DNA of 64,000 nucleotides. It comes from Glutamicibacter sp. JC586 (GTDB lineage: Bacteria > Actinomycetota > Actinomycetes > Actinomycetales > Micrococcaceae). The stretch is from the NCBI RefSeq assembly GCF_009805585.1, contig NZ_VHIN01000005.1:248001-312000 (forward strand), read 5' to 3'. Positions 55,599 to 63,007 of this stretch are shown here, piece by piece. The notes beneath the pieces are model-generated. The model was not told the DNA's origin, did not search any database, and saw nothing but the letters and a program-made list of their open reading frames with translations. How positions within the stretch are numbered: position 1 is the first letter of the stretch; each line of letters begins with the position of its first letter. Made by a program: the position numbers and the translations under genes.

Positions 55599-55757
55599 AT
55601 GTCTAGCCTTCTGTTTTCCTCATCCGCCCAACAGGCAGTTCGTACCTCGGAACTAATCTTCGCTGGTCCCGAAAGCCTGAAAGCTCGCGCCATCTCCACT
55701 ACGCGACAAGATCTTCCCACCCCTTCGAACGTCTGCGAAGGGAGTGAAAGCAAATGA
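55599..55757 (+). CDS. Possible 52-residue ORF, unknown
   Basis: ATG 55599 lies directly behind the terminator T-run, with AGGA 8 bases upstream as part of the hairpin stem. Begins MSSLLFSSSAQQAVRTSELI, Ser/Thr-rich with no recognised domain. Support: its TGA overlaps the next ORF's ATG (ATGA). Against: no homology seen and ribosome site hidden in a hairpin. Could be chance. Confidence 0.3.
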   Translation: MSSLLFSSSAQQAVRTSELIFAGPESLKARAISTTRQDLPTPSNVCEGSESK

Positions 55758-55876
55758 AAAAGCGTCAATCAAGTCGTAAGTTGAAAAACCTCGACAGCAC
55801 CGAATTCAACCGTCGCCTGCGAGAGCATGAACTGAAGAACCACGTGCCGGTAGAGATGTACCTGCGTATTCGCTGA
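55754..55876 (+). CDS. Putative 40-residue basic peptide, unknown
   Basis: ATG 55754 with GAAGGGAG about 9 bases upstream, overlapping the previous ORF by four bases. Begins MKKRQSSRKLKNLDSTEF and ends HELKNHVPVEMYLRIR; strongly basic, likely helical, could bind nucleic acid or ribosomes. I know no matching family. The good ribosome site and coupled overlap make it more credible than the preceding frame. Confidence 0.5.
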   Translation: MKKRQSSRKLKNLDSTEFNRRLREHELKNHVPVEMYLRIR

Positions 55877-55928
55877 TCCGAGACAACGCCATTACCGTTG
55901 TCCATCAATTGAATAAGAGGTACTCAGT

Positions 55929-55994
55929 ATGAACTCGCATATTAACGCCAAGAGGCCCGCCAGCCTGCAAGCCGGCGGGCTTCTCCGCGTCTAG
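55929..55994 (+). CDS. Possible 21-residue leader-type ORF
   Basis: ATG 55929 with AGAGG 7 bases upstream; encodes MNSHINAKRPASLQAGGLLRV. Half of it lies in the hairpin at 55951-55984, so it may be a spurious frame or a leader peptide. Confidence 0.25.
   Translation: MNSHINAKRPASLQAGGLLRV
55951..55984. terminator. GC-rich hairpin between short-ORF island and ino1
   Basis: GCCCGCC / GGCGGGC with flanking AGAG / TTCT pairs; followed on the plus strand by a TTATTTTG stretch at 55997-56004. It serves the plus-strand short ORFs and possibly the convergent inositol-phosphate synthase gene. Confidence 0.7.
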
Positions 55995-56016
55995 GGTTAT
56001 TTTGACAGCAGAGCGT

Positions 56017-57102
56017 TTAGCGCTCGAGGTCTCCGCGAATGAAAGCTTCAACCTTGTTGCGCGCGGTCTCATCGTCGTACTGCTCAGGTGGAGACTTCAT
56101 GAAGTAGCTCGAGGCAGACAAGATCGGGCCACCGATGCCACGATCAAGTGCGATCTTCGCGGCACGTACAGCGTCGATGATGACACCTGCAGAGTTTGGT
56201 GAGTCCCATACCTCAAGTTTGTACTCCAGATTCACCGGAGCATCACCGAAGTTGCGTCCCTCCAAGCGCACAAAGGCCCACTTCCGGTCATCTAGCCAGG
56301 CGACATAGTCGCTGGGGCCAATATGAACGTCATCAGCACCCAAGGCAGCTGAGGTGTTTGAGGTCACCGCTTGAGTTTTGGAGATCTTTTTTGATTCCAG
56401 ACGATCGCGCTCAAGCATGTTCTTGAAGTCCATATTGCCGCCAACGTTCAGCTGGTAGGTGCGATCGAGCACGACACCGCGGTCTTCGAATAATTTCGCC
56501 ATCACACGGTGGGTGATAGTAGCGCCGATCTGGCTTTTGATATCGTCGCCAACGATCGGAACGCCGGCGTCAGTGAACTTCTGTGCCCATTCTGGGGTGC
56601 CTGCGATGAAAACTGGCAGGGCATTAACGAATGCGACTCCTGCATCAATAGCGCACTGTGCGTAATACTTGGCGGCCTGCTCGGAACCAACCGGCAGATA
56701 GCAAACCAGCACGTCTACCTTGTTGTCTTTCAGCTGCTGAACAATGTCTACAGGTTCAGCGGCTGACTCTTCGATGGTCTCGCGGTAGTACTTTCCGAGG
56801 CCGTCGAGGGTGTGGCCACGCTGAACTTTCACACCGGTGCTTGGAACGTCGGCGATCTTGATCGTGTTGTTTTCACTGGCCAAGATTGCTTCTGAAAGAT
56901 CTAGGCCAACCTTCTTGGCATCAACGTCAAAGGCAGCAACGAACTGAACGTCGCCGACGTGGTACTGGCCGAACTGCACGTGCATAAGACCAGGCACTGT
57001 GGAATCTGCATCCGCATCTCGGTAGTACTCGACGCCTTGGATCAGTGAAGTGGCGCAGTTACCTACGCCGACAATGGCGACGCGGATCGGGTTTGCTGAC
57101 AC
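56017..57102 (-). CDS. ino1: Inositol-3-phosphate synthase
   Basis: 361 residues. NAD-binding opening [21 protein letters not shown], catalytic-region [16 protein letters not shown], and [31 protein letters not shown], all typical for the actinobacterial enzyme. It converts glucose-6-phosphate to inositol-3-phosphate, the first step to phosphatidylinositol, mannosylated glycolipids and mycothiol. ATG 57102 with AGGAGC. The 284-base region upstream must hold its promoter; no terminator of the following minus-strand gene is visible in it. Confidence 0.97.
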   Translation of the reverse strand: MSANPIRVAIVGVGNCATSLIQGVEYYRDADADSTVPGLMHVQFGQYHVGDVQFVAAFDVDAKKVGLDLSEAILASENNTIKIADVPSTGVKVQRGHTLDGLGKYYRETIEESAAEPVDIVQQLKDNKVDVLVCYLPVGSEQAAKYYAQCAIDAGVAFVNALPVFIAGTPEWAQKFTDAGVPIVGDDIKSQIGATITHRVMAKLFEDRGVVLDRTYQLNVGGNMDFKNMLERDRLESKKISKTQAVTSNTSAALGADDVHIGPSDYVAWLDDRKWAFVRLEGRNFGDAPVNLEYKLEVWDSPNSAGVIIDAVRAAKIALDRGIGGPILSASSYFMKSPPEQYDDETARNKVEAFIRGDLER

Positions 57103-57386
57103 ATGAGCTCCTCATTGAGATGTATTCGTATTTGGGACTTCTGGGCGCGCCAAAGGAAGACCTTCGCACTAGCCCCTGATGTTCATAAGCTGAAGAAGGT
57201 CCAAAACATTCCCAATCAGCGAAACTTTACGTTGGATTCTTTCCCACAGAACAGCCAAATACTTGTTTGTTGACGCTAACGTGCATCTGCGGGTCACAAA
57301 GGTGTATAAGAGCAAAATAGTTATTACTCATGACTATTACCTTGAGTCTAAGTAATATCGTATGTCATGTGTAAACAAGCAATTAC

Positions 57387-58631
57387 CTATGACAGGGTTC
57401 TAGCCCTACTGCCGTGAGACTTCTGAAAGCCACGACGAATCTTTAACAGGACCTTGACCAACGGCGTTGGCAGGGTTGTCCGCAACCGATGGCGCAGGGG
57501 CTGGCGACGAATGAAAGCCAAAATCTCTGGGTCAGTGCGTAACTTGCCAGCACGTGCTCGTTGGGCCAAGACCTCGAGCGACTGAATGAAGCTACGGTCC
57601 ATGCGATGGAAGTAGTTTTCCCGCAGCCACGCCTTGCTAGGCTCACCAAAGTTTTGGGCGACAACATCATCTAGAGTCCCGATGATTCCCGACGCAGTAA
57701 AAACGGTATTGATCATCTGCGTGCTGACACCAAAATCGGAGAGCACCATGGTCGGTAATCCACGATCAATAGACTCCAAAGCCGCGGTAGACGACACGGT
57801 GAGCAAGGCACTGCCCGGAACTAGCGCTTCACTCATAGAACCAGTGTCAAAGCGAATCTTTGATTCTGGGCTGATCAATTTCTGAGCCTGCAGGTTCTCG
57901 AACAGACTGTCATAAGGGTAGTTCTCCATGTGAGTCTGTGGTTCACCTGCTTTGGCACGAAGCTTGATTAGGACCTCGAGACCCGGATTCATCTGGCTGG
58001 CTTTTTCCAATGCCAACAAGATCGATTCACGCTGTTGCTCAGTTTCCGGCACCTTGGCCTGCGGAGCAAACACCAGTCGGTTGATCTGTCGCTCTTGGGC
58101 CGGAGGGAAGCCGGCGGAATTCAGAAACGGTAGCTTGCTGACCATGATGGTCGGCTGGTGCCCCTCATGTAGCTCCGTCATGTAGGAAAAATCGCGAGCT
58201 TCGGCATGTGAATGGCAAATAAAAGCATCGCCAGCCCGACGATAGTTCCACCCCTTCTTGGTTGCAGGGTAAGCGACCCCGGGCAACGCAGAAATCAAAG
58301 CAGTACGCCGGCCAGCGACCGGTTCGGTACGCAGTATCCGAGAATAAATCTCAGCAACGACTGGACCAGTGGCCGAAGCAAAAACAACATCTTGCTCAAC
58401 AGTGTCGGCGTTCAGCGCAGAAAGCTGAATGACCGTCAACGCTGAGGGATCTAAATCAGTTCCTTCGAAGGCTGCAGCAATTTGTTGCTCTGTGGGCATC
58501 ACCGGGGTGCGCGCCAAATAAATCTTCCGGTCCCATTCAGGGCCTAGACGGTGCAAGAAGCTTGTCGCCAGTTTCAGATAGGAATCTGAATCGGCAATAG
58601 CAAGAATTGAGGGTTTCATTAGTGGCTTCAC
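57387..58631 (-). CDS. DUF6716-like putative glycosyltransferase
   Basis: 414 residues with a GT-B-like two-domain build. The C-terminal half carries NPGLEVLIKLRAKAGEPQTH and LLTVSSTAALESIDRGLPTMVL, a Ser-Thr donor-binding motif like that of CMP-sialic acid-using polysialyltransferases. It resembles the DUF6716 family in actinobacterial nonulosonic acid loci, from memory. It is the last gene of the operon, overlapping the gene upstream by four bases (ATGA). Basic C-terminus (RRGFQKSHGSRARTLS) suggests membrane association. Donor and acceptor are not proven. Confidence 0.65.
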   Translation of the reverse strand: MKPLMKPSILAIADSDSYLKLATSFLHRLGPEWDRKIYLARTPVMPTEQQIAAAFEGTDLDPSALTVIQLSALNADTVEQDVVFASATGPVVAEIYSRILRTEPVAGRRTALISALPGVAYPATKKGWNYRRAGDAFICHSHAEARDFSYMTELHEGHQPTIMVSKLPFLNSAGFPPAQERQINRLVFAPQAKVPETEQQRESILLALEKASQMNPGLEVLIKLRAKAGEPQTHMENYPYDSLFENLQAQKLISPESKIRFDTGSMSEALVPGSALLTVSSTAALESIDRGLPTMVLSDFGVSTQMINTVFTASGIIGTLDDVVAQNFGEPSKAWLRENYFHRMDRSFIQSLEVLAQRARAGKLRTDPEILAFIRRQPLRHRLRTTLPTPLVKVLLKIRRGFQKSHGSRARTLS

Positions 58632-59653
58632 ACCTTCAACGAACTGGATAGGTGCTCACGAAGCGCGAGTTCGGTATCGTCGGTCCACCAGTGCTCCGGG
58701 ACAGCCTGTGGGTAGAGGAAGCGAGCATCGGAACCCAACAACAAGCGCAGGGACGGGATGACGGTGGATGGCAGTGCACGGATCTCTTGACCTGGGCGGA
58801 GCACCCGTAGTCGCATTTCAATGGGCACCGTGTGTTCTTTGAGCACTACTTGATCAATTTTTGAGATCTTTTCGAGCAGCTCAGGGATTTCACGACGATG
58901 TGGGAAGTAGGCAACAGGGCCTTCGGCGGCAATCTGTTCTATCCACTGCAGGTAGGGACGTTCGTGAATGAGTTGATCGGCAACCATGGCTGAACCGATT
59001 AGCAGAGTTGGTTCGGTGAAACTTTCCGCCACCGGTTGGGTCGCGAGCCATTCGAACTTGTGCTGAGCAAACTTGATGCCCAATGCGTCCATCTTCTGAC
59101 GTGTTGGCGGATCCACAAAAAGCGCCGAAACAATCAACAGTCGCTCTTCACGCGCTAGCTGACGCAGACGATGCCAGGTGGCAAGCCCCATAGCTTTGCG
59201 GGCAGCTGAGTTGTTGGCTCGAGCGCGCACCAGTGGCACGGGGGTGTCGCTGACCAGCTGTTTGATCAAGGCTAGGGTGGCTAGTCCGTCATCGATAATG
59301 ATGATTTCCTTGGCCTTGACTCCAGCAAGCAGACTGCGTTGCACCTTCCCGGAATATGCGTCTCCGGTGACATATCGGTCCGAAGAGCTCTTAGGGTGCG
59401 GTGGCTTTCGTGCGGCCGGTTCAAAGTGAACTCCGGCCGGGGCATGTGCCAACAAGGCTTGGGTGGTGGCTTCCAGCGGCATCCCTAATCGAGGCACGAC
59501 CCGGATATCTGTGCCGAGTAGCCCTGCCGCATGTGTTTCGACGGCAGAGAGCAACTGTAAAGGGGATTCAACCCACACATGCGCCGTGCCAAATCGAGGC
59601 CGCGGAACTTCGTGGGTATCATGCTGGGTTAGTTTCATCATGGTCAGGGTCAT
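58628..59653 (-). CDS. Polysialyltransferase-family-like glycosyltransferase
   Basis: 341 residues. KEIIIIDDGLATLALIKQL contains the D/E-D/E-G motif of bacterial alpha-2,8-polysialyltransferases, and GPVAYFPHRREIPELLEKI resembles their HP-type donor motif; FGTAHVWVESPLQLLSAVETHA is a typical family opening. It probably adds CMP-activated nonulosonic acid to a growing chain on the cytoplasmic face. Overlaps both neighbours by four bases. The exact sugar and linkage cannot be read from sequence. Confidence 0.72.
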   Translation of the reverse strand: MTLTMMKLTQHDTHEVPRPRFGTAHVWVESPLQLLSAVETHAAGLLGTDIRVVPRLGMPLEATTQALLAHAPAGVHFEPAARKPPHPKSSSDRYVTGDAYSGKVQRSLLAGVKAKEIIIIDDGLATLALIKQLVSDTPVPLVRARANNSAARKAMGLATWHRLRQLAREERLLIVSALFVDPPTRQKMDALGIKFAQHKFEWLATQPVAESFTEPTLLIGSAMVADQLIHERPYLQWIEQIAAEGPVAYFPHRREIPELLEKISKIDQVVLKEHTVPIEMRLRVLRPGQEIRALPSTVIPSLRLLLGSDARFLYPQAVPEHWWTDDTELALREHLSSSLKV

Positions 59654-60996
59654 TTTGCCAGTCGGCCCAGGGATTTGGACAATTTATCGAGCCTCTTCGA
59701 ACCCCTACGTAGAACTTTGCGGGAGGCTCCGCGCACCTTGGAGGGTAGCGAGCGCTTGGAAGAAGCCAAATGCACGTAGCGTGGGGGCAGATCCAACTTG
59801 GTAATGCGACGACGTTTGAAGTGCTCGGAGAATCCGAGGTAGTTCTCGGTCAAAAACTCTTCGGCTGTTTCTCGCAATTGTGGTAGTTGAGCAGGTTGCA
59901 TGCAATAGGCCACGGCAGCGAGTAACTCCGAAAGCTGGTCAGTATCTTCTTGGTGCGCCGGCGCTGGGATGTCCTGAACGAACAGAGCATGAATGATCGA
60001 GAGCGGAATACGATTCGAATTCTCATAGGGAGCCAACGCCTGGAGCATCATGGCGGTACCCACGGCGTGGACTTCGGTATCAAGAATGTATCGGGCAGTG
60101 GCTAGACCGGTGGAGAAACACGAGATGACCACCTGAGGTCGTACTGAAGCGATCACTGTTTCTGCTAGATGATCGGTTTTTAGTAGTCGGAAATCTAGCC
60201 CCATTTCAGCGCCGACCGTAGCTAAGCGAGCCGCTGAGGTGGCGCTGGCTGAAGGGTGGGCCTTGAACAACACCGAGGTGATGCCACGGTTTACAGCTTC
60301 CTGAAGCATTTGCACGTGTAGAGCAAATTCCTCTTCCGAATCCATCAGTCCTAGTGATCCGAGATATTGGCCAAGGATCAGGGCGGAGGATGCAGGCAAA
60401 TCAAAGTGGGCGTCTACTGCCAGCTCAGTGAAAACCTGCGCCAACTGCTGGGCGTGCAGTTCTTTGCGTTCCGGTTCGAATTCGGCCAAGAGGTGAGGAG
60501 CCAGGCCGGGAACCAAATCAACATGGATGGTACCCATCAGGCGCTGACGCAGCGACAGCGCCAACTTAGACCGGGTTGGACCGTAGGACATTAGCCCATC
60601 CGAGTGAACCCACAGTTGGGCGTCGAAGAAAATTCTGGCCAGCGCTCGGGCCGGGTTGACCTGGATCGATTCCAGAACCAAGGTCAATGGCCCATCACCC
60701 AGGTCCCACGCTTGACGCAGCAAGCGCTCAAAAATGTGCAGCTCATCTTCACGTGGATTGAATTGGAAAGGCCGGCGCGGGGCCAGCAGCGCGGCGAAAT
60801 CCACCACGCGGTCAAAGCGGGCGGCCAGTTTAGTGAAGCCGGGAACCTGATCCAACGGAGTCGTCAGTTCCGGAATCTGGGAGCCATTTACTAGCACCAA
60901 AACGTGCTCATCTGCCTCGGGTAGCAGTCCTGCGTCGGCCATCGCGGCCAAAGAAGCGAGCTGGAAGTAGCTGCTGGCTTCAATCAGTGCGATCAC
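59650..60996 (-). CDS. Polysialyltransferase-family-like glycosyltransferase
   Basis: 448 residues. Motifs: LWVHSDGLMSYGPTRSKL (S-D-G at the acidic-Gly motif place), VLFKAHPSASATSA (HP motif binding CMP-sugar) and VVISCFSTGLATARYIL (Ser-Thr motif). The C-terminus is Arg/Lys-rich (KRSLPSKVRGASRKVLRRGSKRL), as in membrane-associated capsule polymerases. It is encoded between the GT2 enzyme and the second polysialyltransferase-like gene with ATGA overlaps. Together the enzymes likely initiate and extend a nonulosonic-acid-rich polymer. Confidence 0.75.
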   Translation of the reverse strand: MIALIEASSYFQLASLAAMADAGLLPEADEHVLVLVNGSQIPELTTPLDQVPGFTKLAARFDRVVDFAALLAPRRPFQFNPREDELHIFERLLRQAWDLGDGPLTLVLESIQVNPARALARIFFDAQLWVHSDGLMSYGPTRSKLALSLRQRLMGTIHVDLVPGLAPHLLAEFEPERKELHAQQLAQVFTELAVDAHFDLPASSALILGQYLGSLGLMDSEEEFALHVQMLQEAVNRGITSVLFKAHPSASATSAARLATVGAEMGLDFRLLKTDHLAETVIASVRPQVVISCFSTGLATARYILDTEVHAVGTAMMLQALAPYENSNRIPLSIIHALFVQDIPAPAHQEDTDQLSELLAAVAYCMQPAQLPQLRETAEEFLTENYLGFSEHFKRRRITKLDLPPRYVHLASSKRSLPSKVRGASRKVLRRGSKRLDKLSKSLGRLAK

Positions 60997-61991
60997 TTGC
61001 TCACCCCGATCTTTCCAGGCTGGAGGTAGGAAAGGATGTGCCGGCGCCGGGCAACATCCATTTCCAGGACTACTTGGTGGGCAACGCCATGATCGATGTC
61101 GCTGAAGATTTCACGCAACTGTTGTTTGATCGTCAGCCGCACCTGCGGTGGATAGTTTTTCGAACGCTTCTCATGGTGGCACACGATCGCGAAAAACTGG
61201 CGCAAAGCCTTAGGCAGATGGCGGGCAGAATCTGGGTGTTCGCGCACCGCGGCGAGTACCTGCTTGTAGGCCTGAAGGAAGCCGAGCTGACGTTCGTCAA
61301 AAACTTGGCTCAGTGAACTTGGCAGACCCCGACGGTAAAACACGCTCGGTGAGGAGATGACCGCATAGCGTGAGGTGTCCAAATGTAGCTTCCAAATCCA
61401 CGGACGATCCTCGGCAGACTGCAGCTGCTCATCAAAGTAGAAGCATCCGATGCTTTGCATTAGCTCGGTGCGATACATCCCGGCCCACGAGTAAGGGTAA
61501 TCCACCATGGAAGGTGAATCGATAGGTTCGATGTCGTCGGCAGGATTAAGTACAACGCCACGTAGCGCCTGCGGAGCACGGAACATCACCCGGGCGGTAC
61601 CGGTGACGCGCACGTGGTCGCAGCGGACAAAGTCCACGTGCAAGTTGTGCAAGGTATTGGCTAGGGTGGCCAGGTGCTGCGGGCCGTACCAGTCATCTGG
61701 GTCTAAGAAGGTGTAGAACTCGCCGGTGAGTTCTTTCAGCGCGATATTGCGGGCGGCCGATACCCCGACGTTTTGCTCGAGCTCAATCAGTTTGAGCCCA
61801 GGTACTTGATCGATGTAGGACCGAACGAGGGAGGCGGTAGCGTCGGTGGAAGCATCGTCGACCACGATCACTTCCATCTCCCAGTCGCCCAGTTGTTGCC
61901 TCGATAGGGAAGCCAGTGCGTCGCAAATGTACGCTTCCTGGTTATAGGCCGGGATGACCACGGAGATGCGGCCAGGGATCGGGCTGGTCAT
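60993..61991 (-). CDS. GT2-family glycosyltransferase
   Basis: 332 residues with a GT-A domain: ISVVIPAYNQEAYICDALASL, VIVVDDASTD (nucleotide-binding Asp) and FYTFLDPDDWYGPQHL; the C-terminal 130 residues are a helical accessory region with SAEDRPWIWKLHLDTSRYAV (the ED-x-x-W catalytic motif). It could make a linkage unit or add a neutral sugar between nonulosonic residues. First gene of the four-gene glycosyltransferase run; a terminator separates it from neuB upstream. Confidence 0.92.
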   Translation of the reverse strand: MTSPIPGRISVVIPAYNQEAYICDALASLSRQQLGDWEMEVIVVDDASTDATASLVRSYIDQVPGLKLIELEQNVGVSAARNIALKELTGEFYTFLDPDDWYGPQHLATLANTLHNLHVDFVRCDHVRVTGTARVMFRAPQALRGVVLNPADDIEPIDSPSMVDYPYSWAGMYRTELMQSIGCFYFDEQLQSAEDRPWIWKLHLDTSRYAVISSPSVFYRRGLPSSLSQVFDERQLGFLQAYKQVLAAVREHPDSARHLPKALRQFFAIVCHHEKRSKNYPPQVRLTIKQQLREIFSDIDHGVAHQVVLEMDVARRRHILSYLQPGKIGVSK

Positions 61992-62046
61992 AACGAGACT
62001 GGCTTCCTTTGCTTGGTGCGGGGCGATGAAGGGAAAACTAATGACA

Positions 62047-62081
62047 CTCGGCGGCCGGACCGTGAAGGTTCGGCCGCCGAG
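62047..62081 (-). terminator. Terminator of neuA-neuB
   Basis: CTCGGCGGCCG / CGGCCGCCGAG, perfect 11 bp plus inner GACC / GGTT pairs and a five-base loop; followed on the minus strand by TGTCATTAGTTTTCCC. 22 bases past the neuB stop. Confidence 0.85.
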
Positions 62082-62102
62082 AAATCACGGTGTGAACTGA
62101 AC

Positions 62103-62996
62103 TTATGCGTCGACGCGGCGCAGACGGCTCAGCGGTGCCAGCTCGCCTGGGAAGACCTTCTTCACGCCGTCACCCATGGCCTGCTCGAGGATGCGGATGT
62201 CGCGGATCAGCGACTCGAAGCCCTTTGGCTCCAGCGACGAAGCCTGATCCGAACCCCACATGGTGCGATCCAGGGTGATGTGACGCTCTACGGTCACGGC
62301 GCCCAGTGCCACAGCAGCTAGCGAGATCTGCAGGCCGCGTTCGTGGCCCGAGTAGCCCACTGGGACCTGGTAGCGGTCGCGCAGGGTTTCGATCATGCGC
62401 AGGTTGGCTTCTTCTGGAGGCAATGGGTAGGTGGAGGTTGCGTGCATCATGACCAGCTTGGAGGTACCCAGGGTCTCCACGGCCTTGTCGATCTGCTCGA
62501 TGGTGGACATGCCGGTGGAGAGGATGATTGGCTTGCCGGTTTCTGCCAGTGCCTTGAGCAGCTCAATATCGGTGACCGAGGCGGAAGCTACCTTGTGGGT
62601 GACCGCACCCTGCTCTTCCATGAATTCCACCGAAGGAACGTCCCATGGGGAAGCGAAGGCGTGCAGGCCCTTAGACGCGGCGTAAGAGATGAGCTCCTTG
62701 TACTGAGCCTGATCGAACTCAACGCGGTAGCGGTAGTCCAGGTAGGTCATGTCGCCCCATGGGGTGGAACGGATCTTGTCACGCATGTCGGTTGGGGTGG
62801 AGATTTCCGGGGTGCGCTTCTGGAACTTCACCGCGTTGGCGCCGGCTTCAGCCGAAACGTCGATCAGCTGCTTTGCGATTTCGATGTCACCGTTGTGGTT
62901 GATGCCGATTTCGCCGATGACGTAGACCTGCTGGCCAGCGCCAAGCAGGGATTCGCCGATAGCAACTGGCTTGATGTCGGTGTTCACGGAGGTCAT
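62103..62996 (-). CDS. neuB: N-acetylneuraminate synthase family (NeuB), no SAF domain
   Basis: 297 residues from ATG 62996 (AAAGG 8 bases upstream); ATG 63011 overlapping the upstream stop is also possible. TIM-barrel features: VYVIGEIGINHNGDIEIAKQLI, AGANAVKFQKRTPE, ASASVTDIELLKALAETGKP, LSTGMSTIEQID, GYSGHERG and VERHITLDRTMWGSDQ. It condenses phosphoenolpyruvate with a hexosamine or hexose to make a nonulosonic acid (Neu5Ac, legionaminic acid, Kdn class). The protein ends at about the close of the barrel; the C-terminal SAF (antifreeze-like) domain of classical NeuB is absent. ATGA overlap with neuA. Confidence 0.93.
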   Translation of the reverse strand: MTSVNTDIKPVAIGESLLGAGQQVYVIGEIGINHNGDIEIAKQLIDVSAEAGANAVKFQKRTPEISTPTDMRDKIRSTPWGDMTYLDYRYRVEFDQAQYKELISYAASKGLHAFASPWDVPSVEFMEEQGAVTHKVASASVTDIELLKALAETGKPIILSTGMSTIEQIDKAVETLGTSKLVMMHATSTYPLPPEEANLRMIETLRDRYQVPVGYSGHERGLQISLAAVALGAVTVERHITLDRTMWGSDQASSLEPKGFESLIRDIRILEQAMGDGVKKVFPGELAPLSRLRRVDA

Positions 62997-63007
62997 TAGA
63001 TTGCCTT

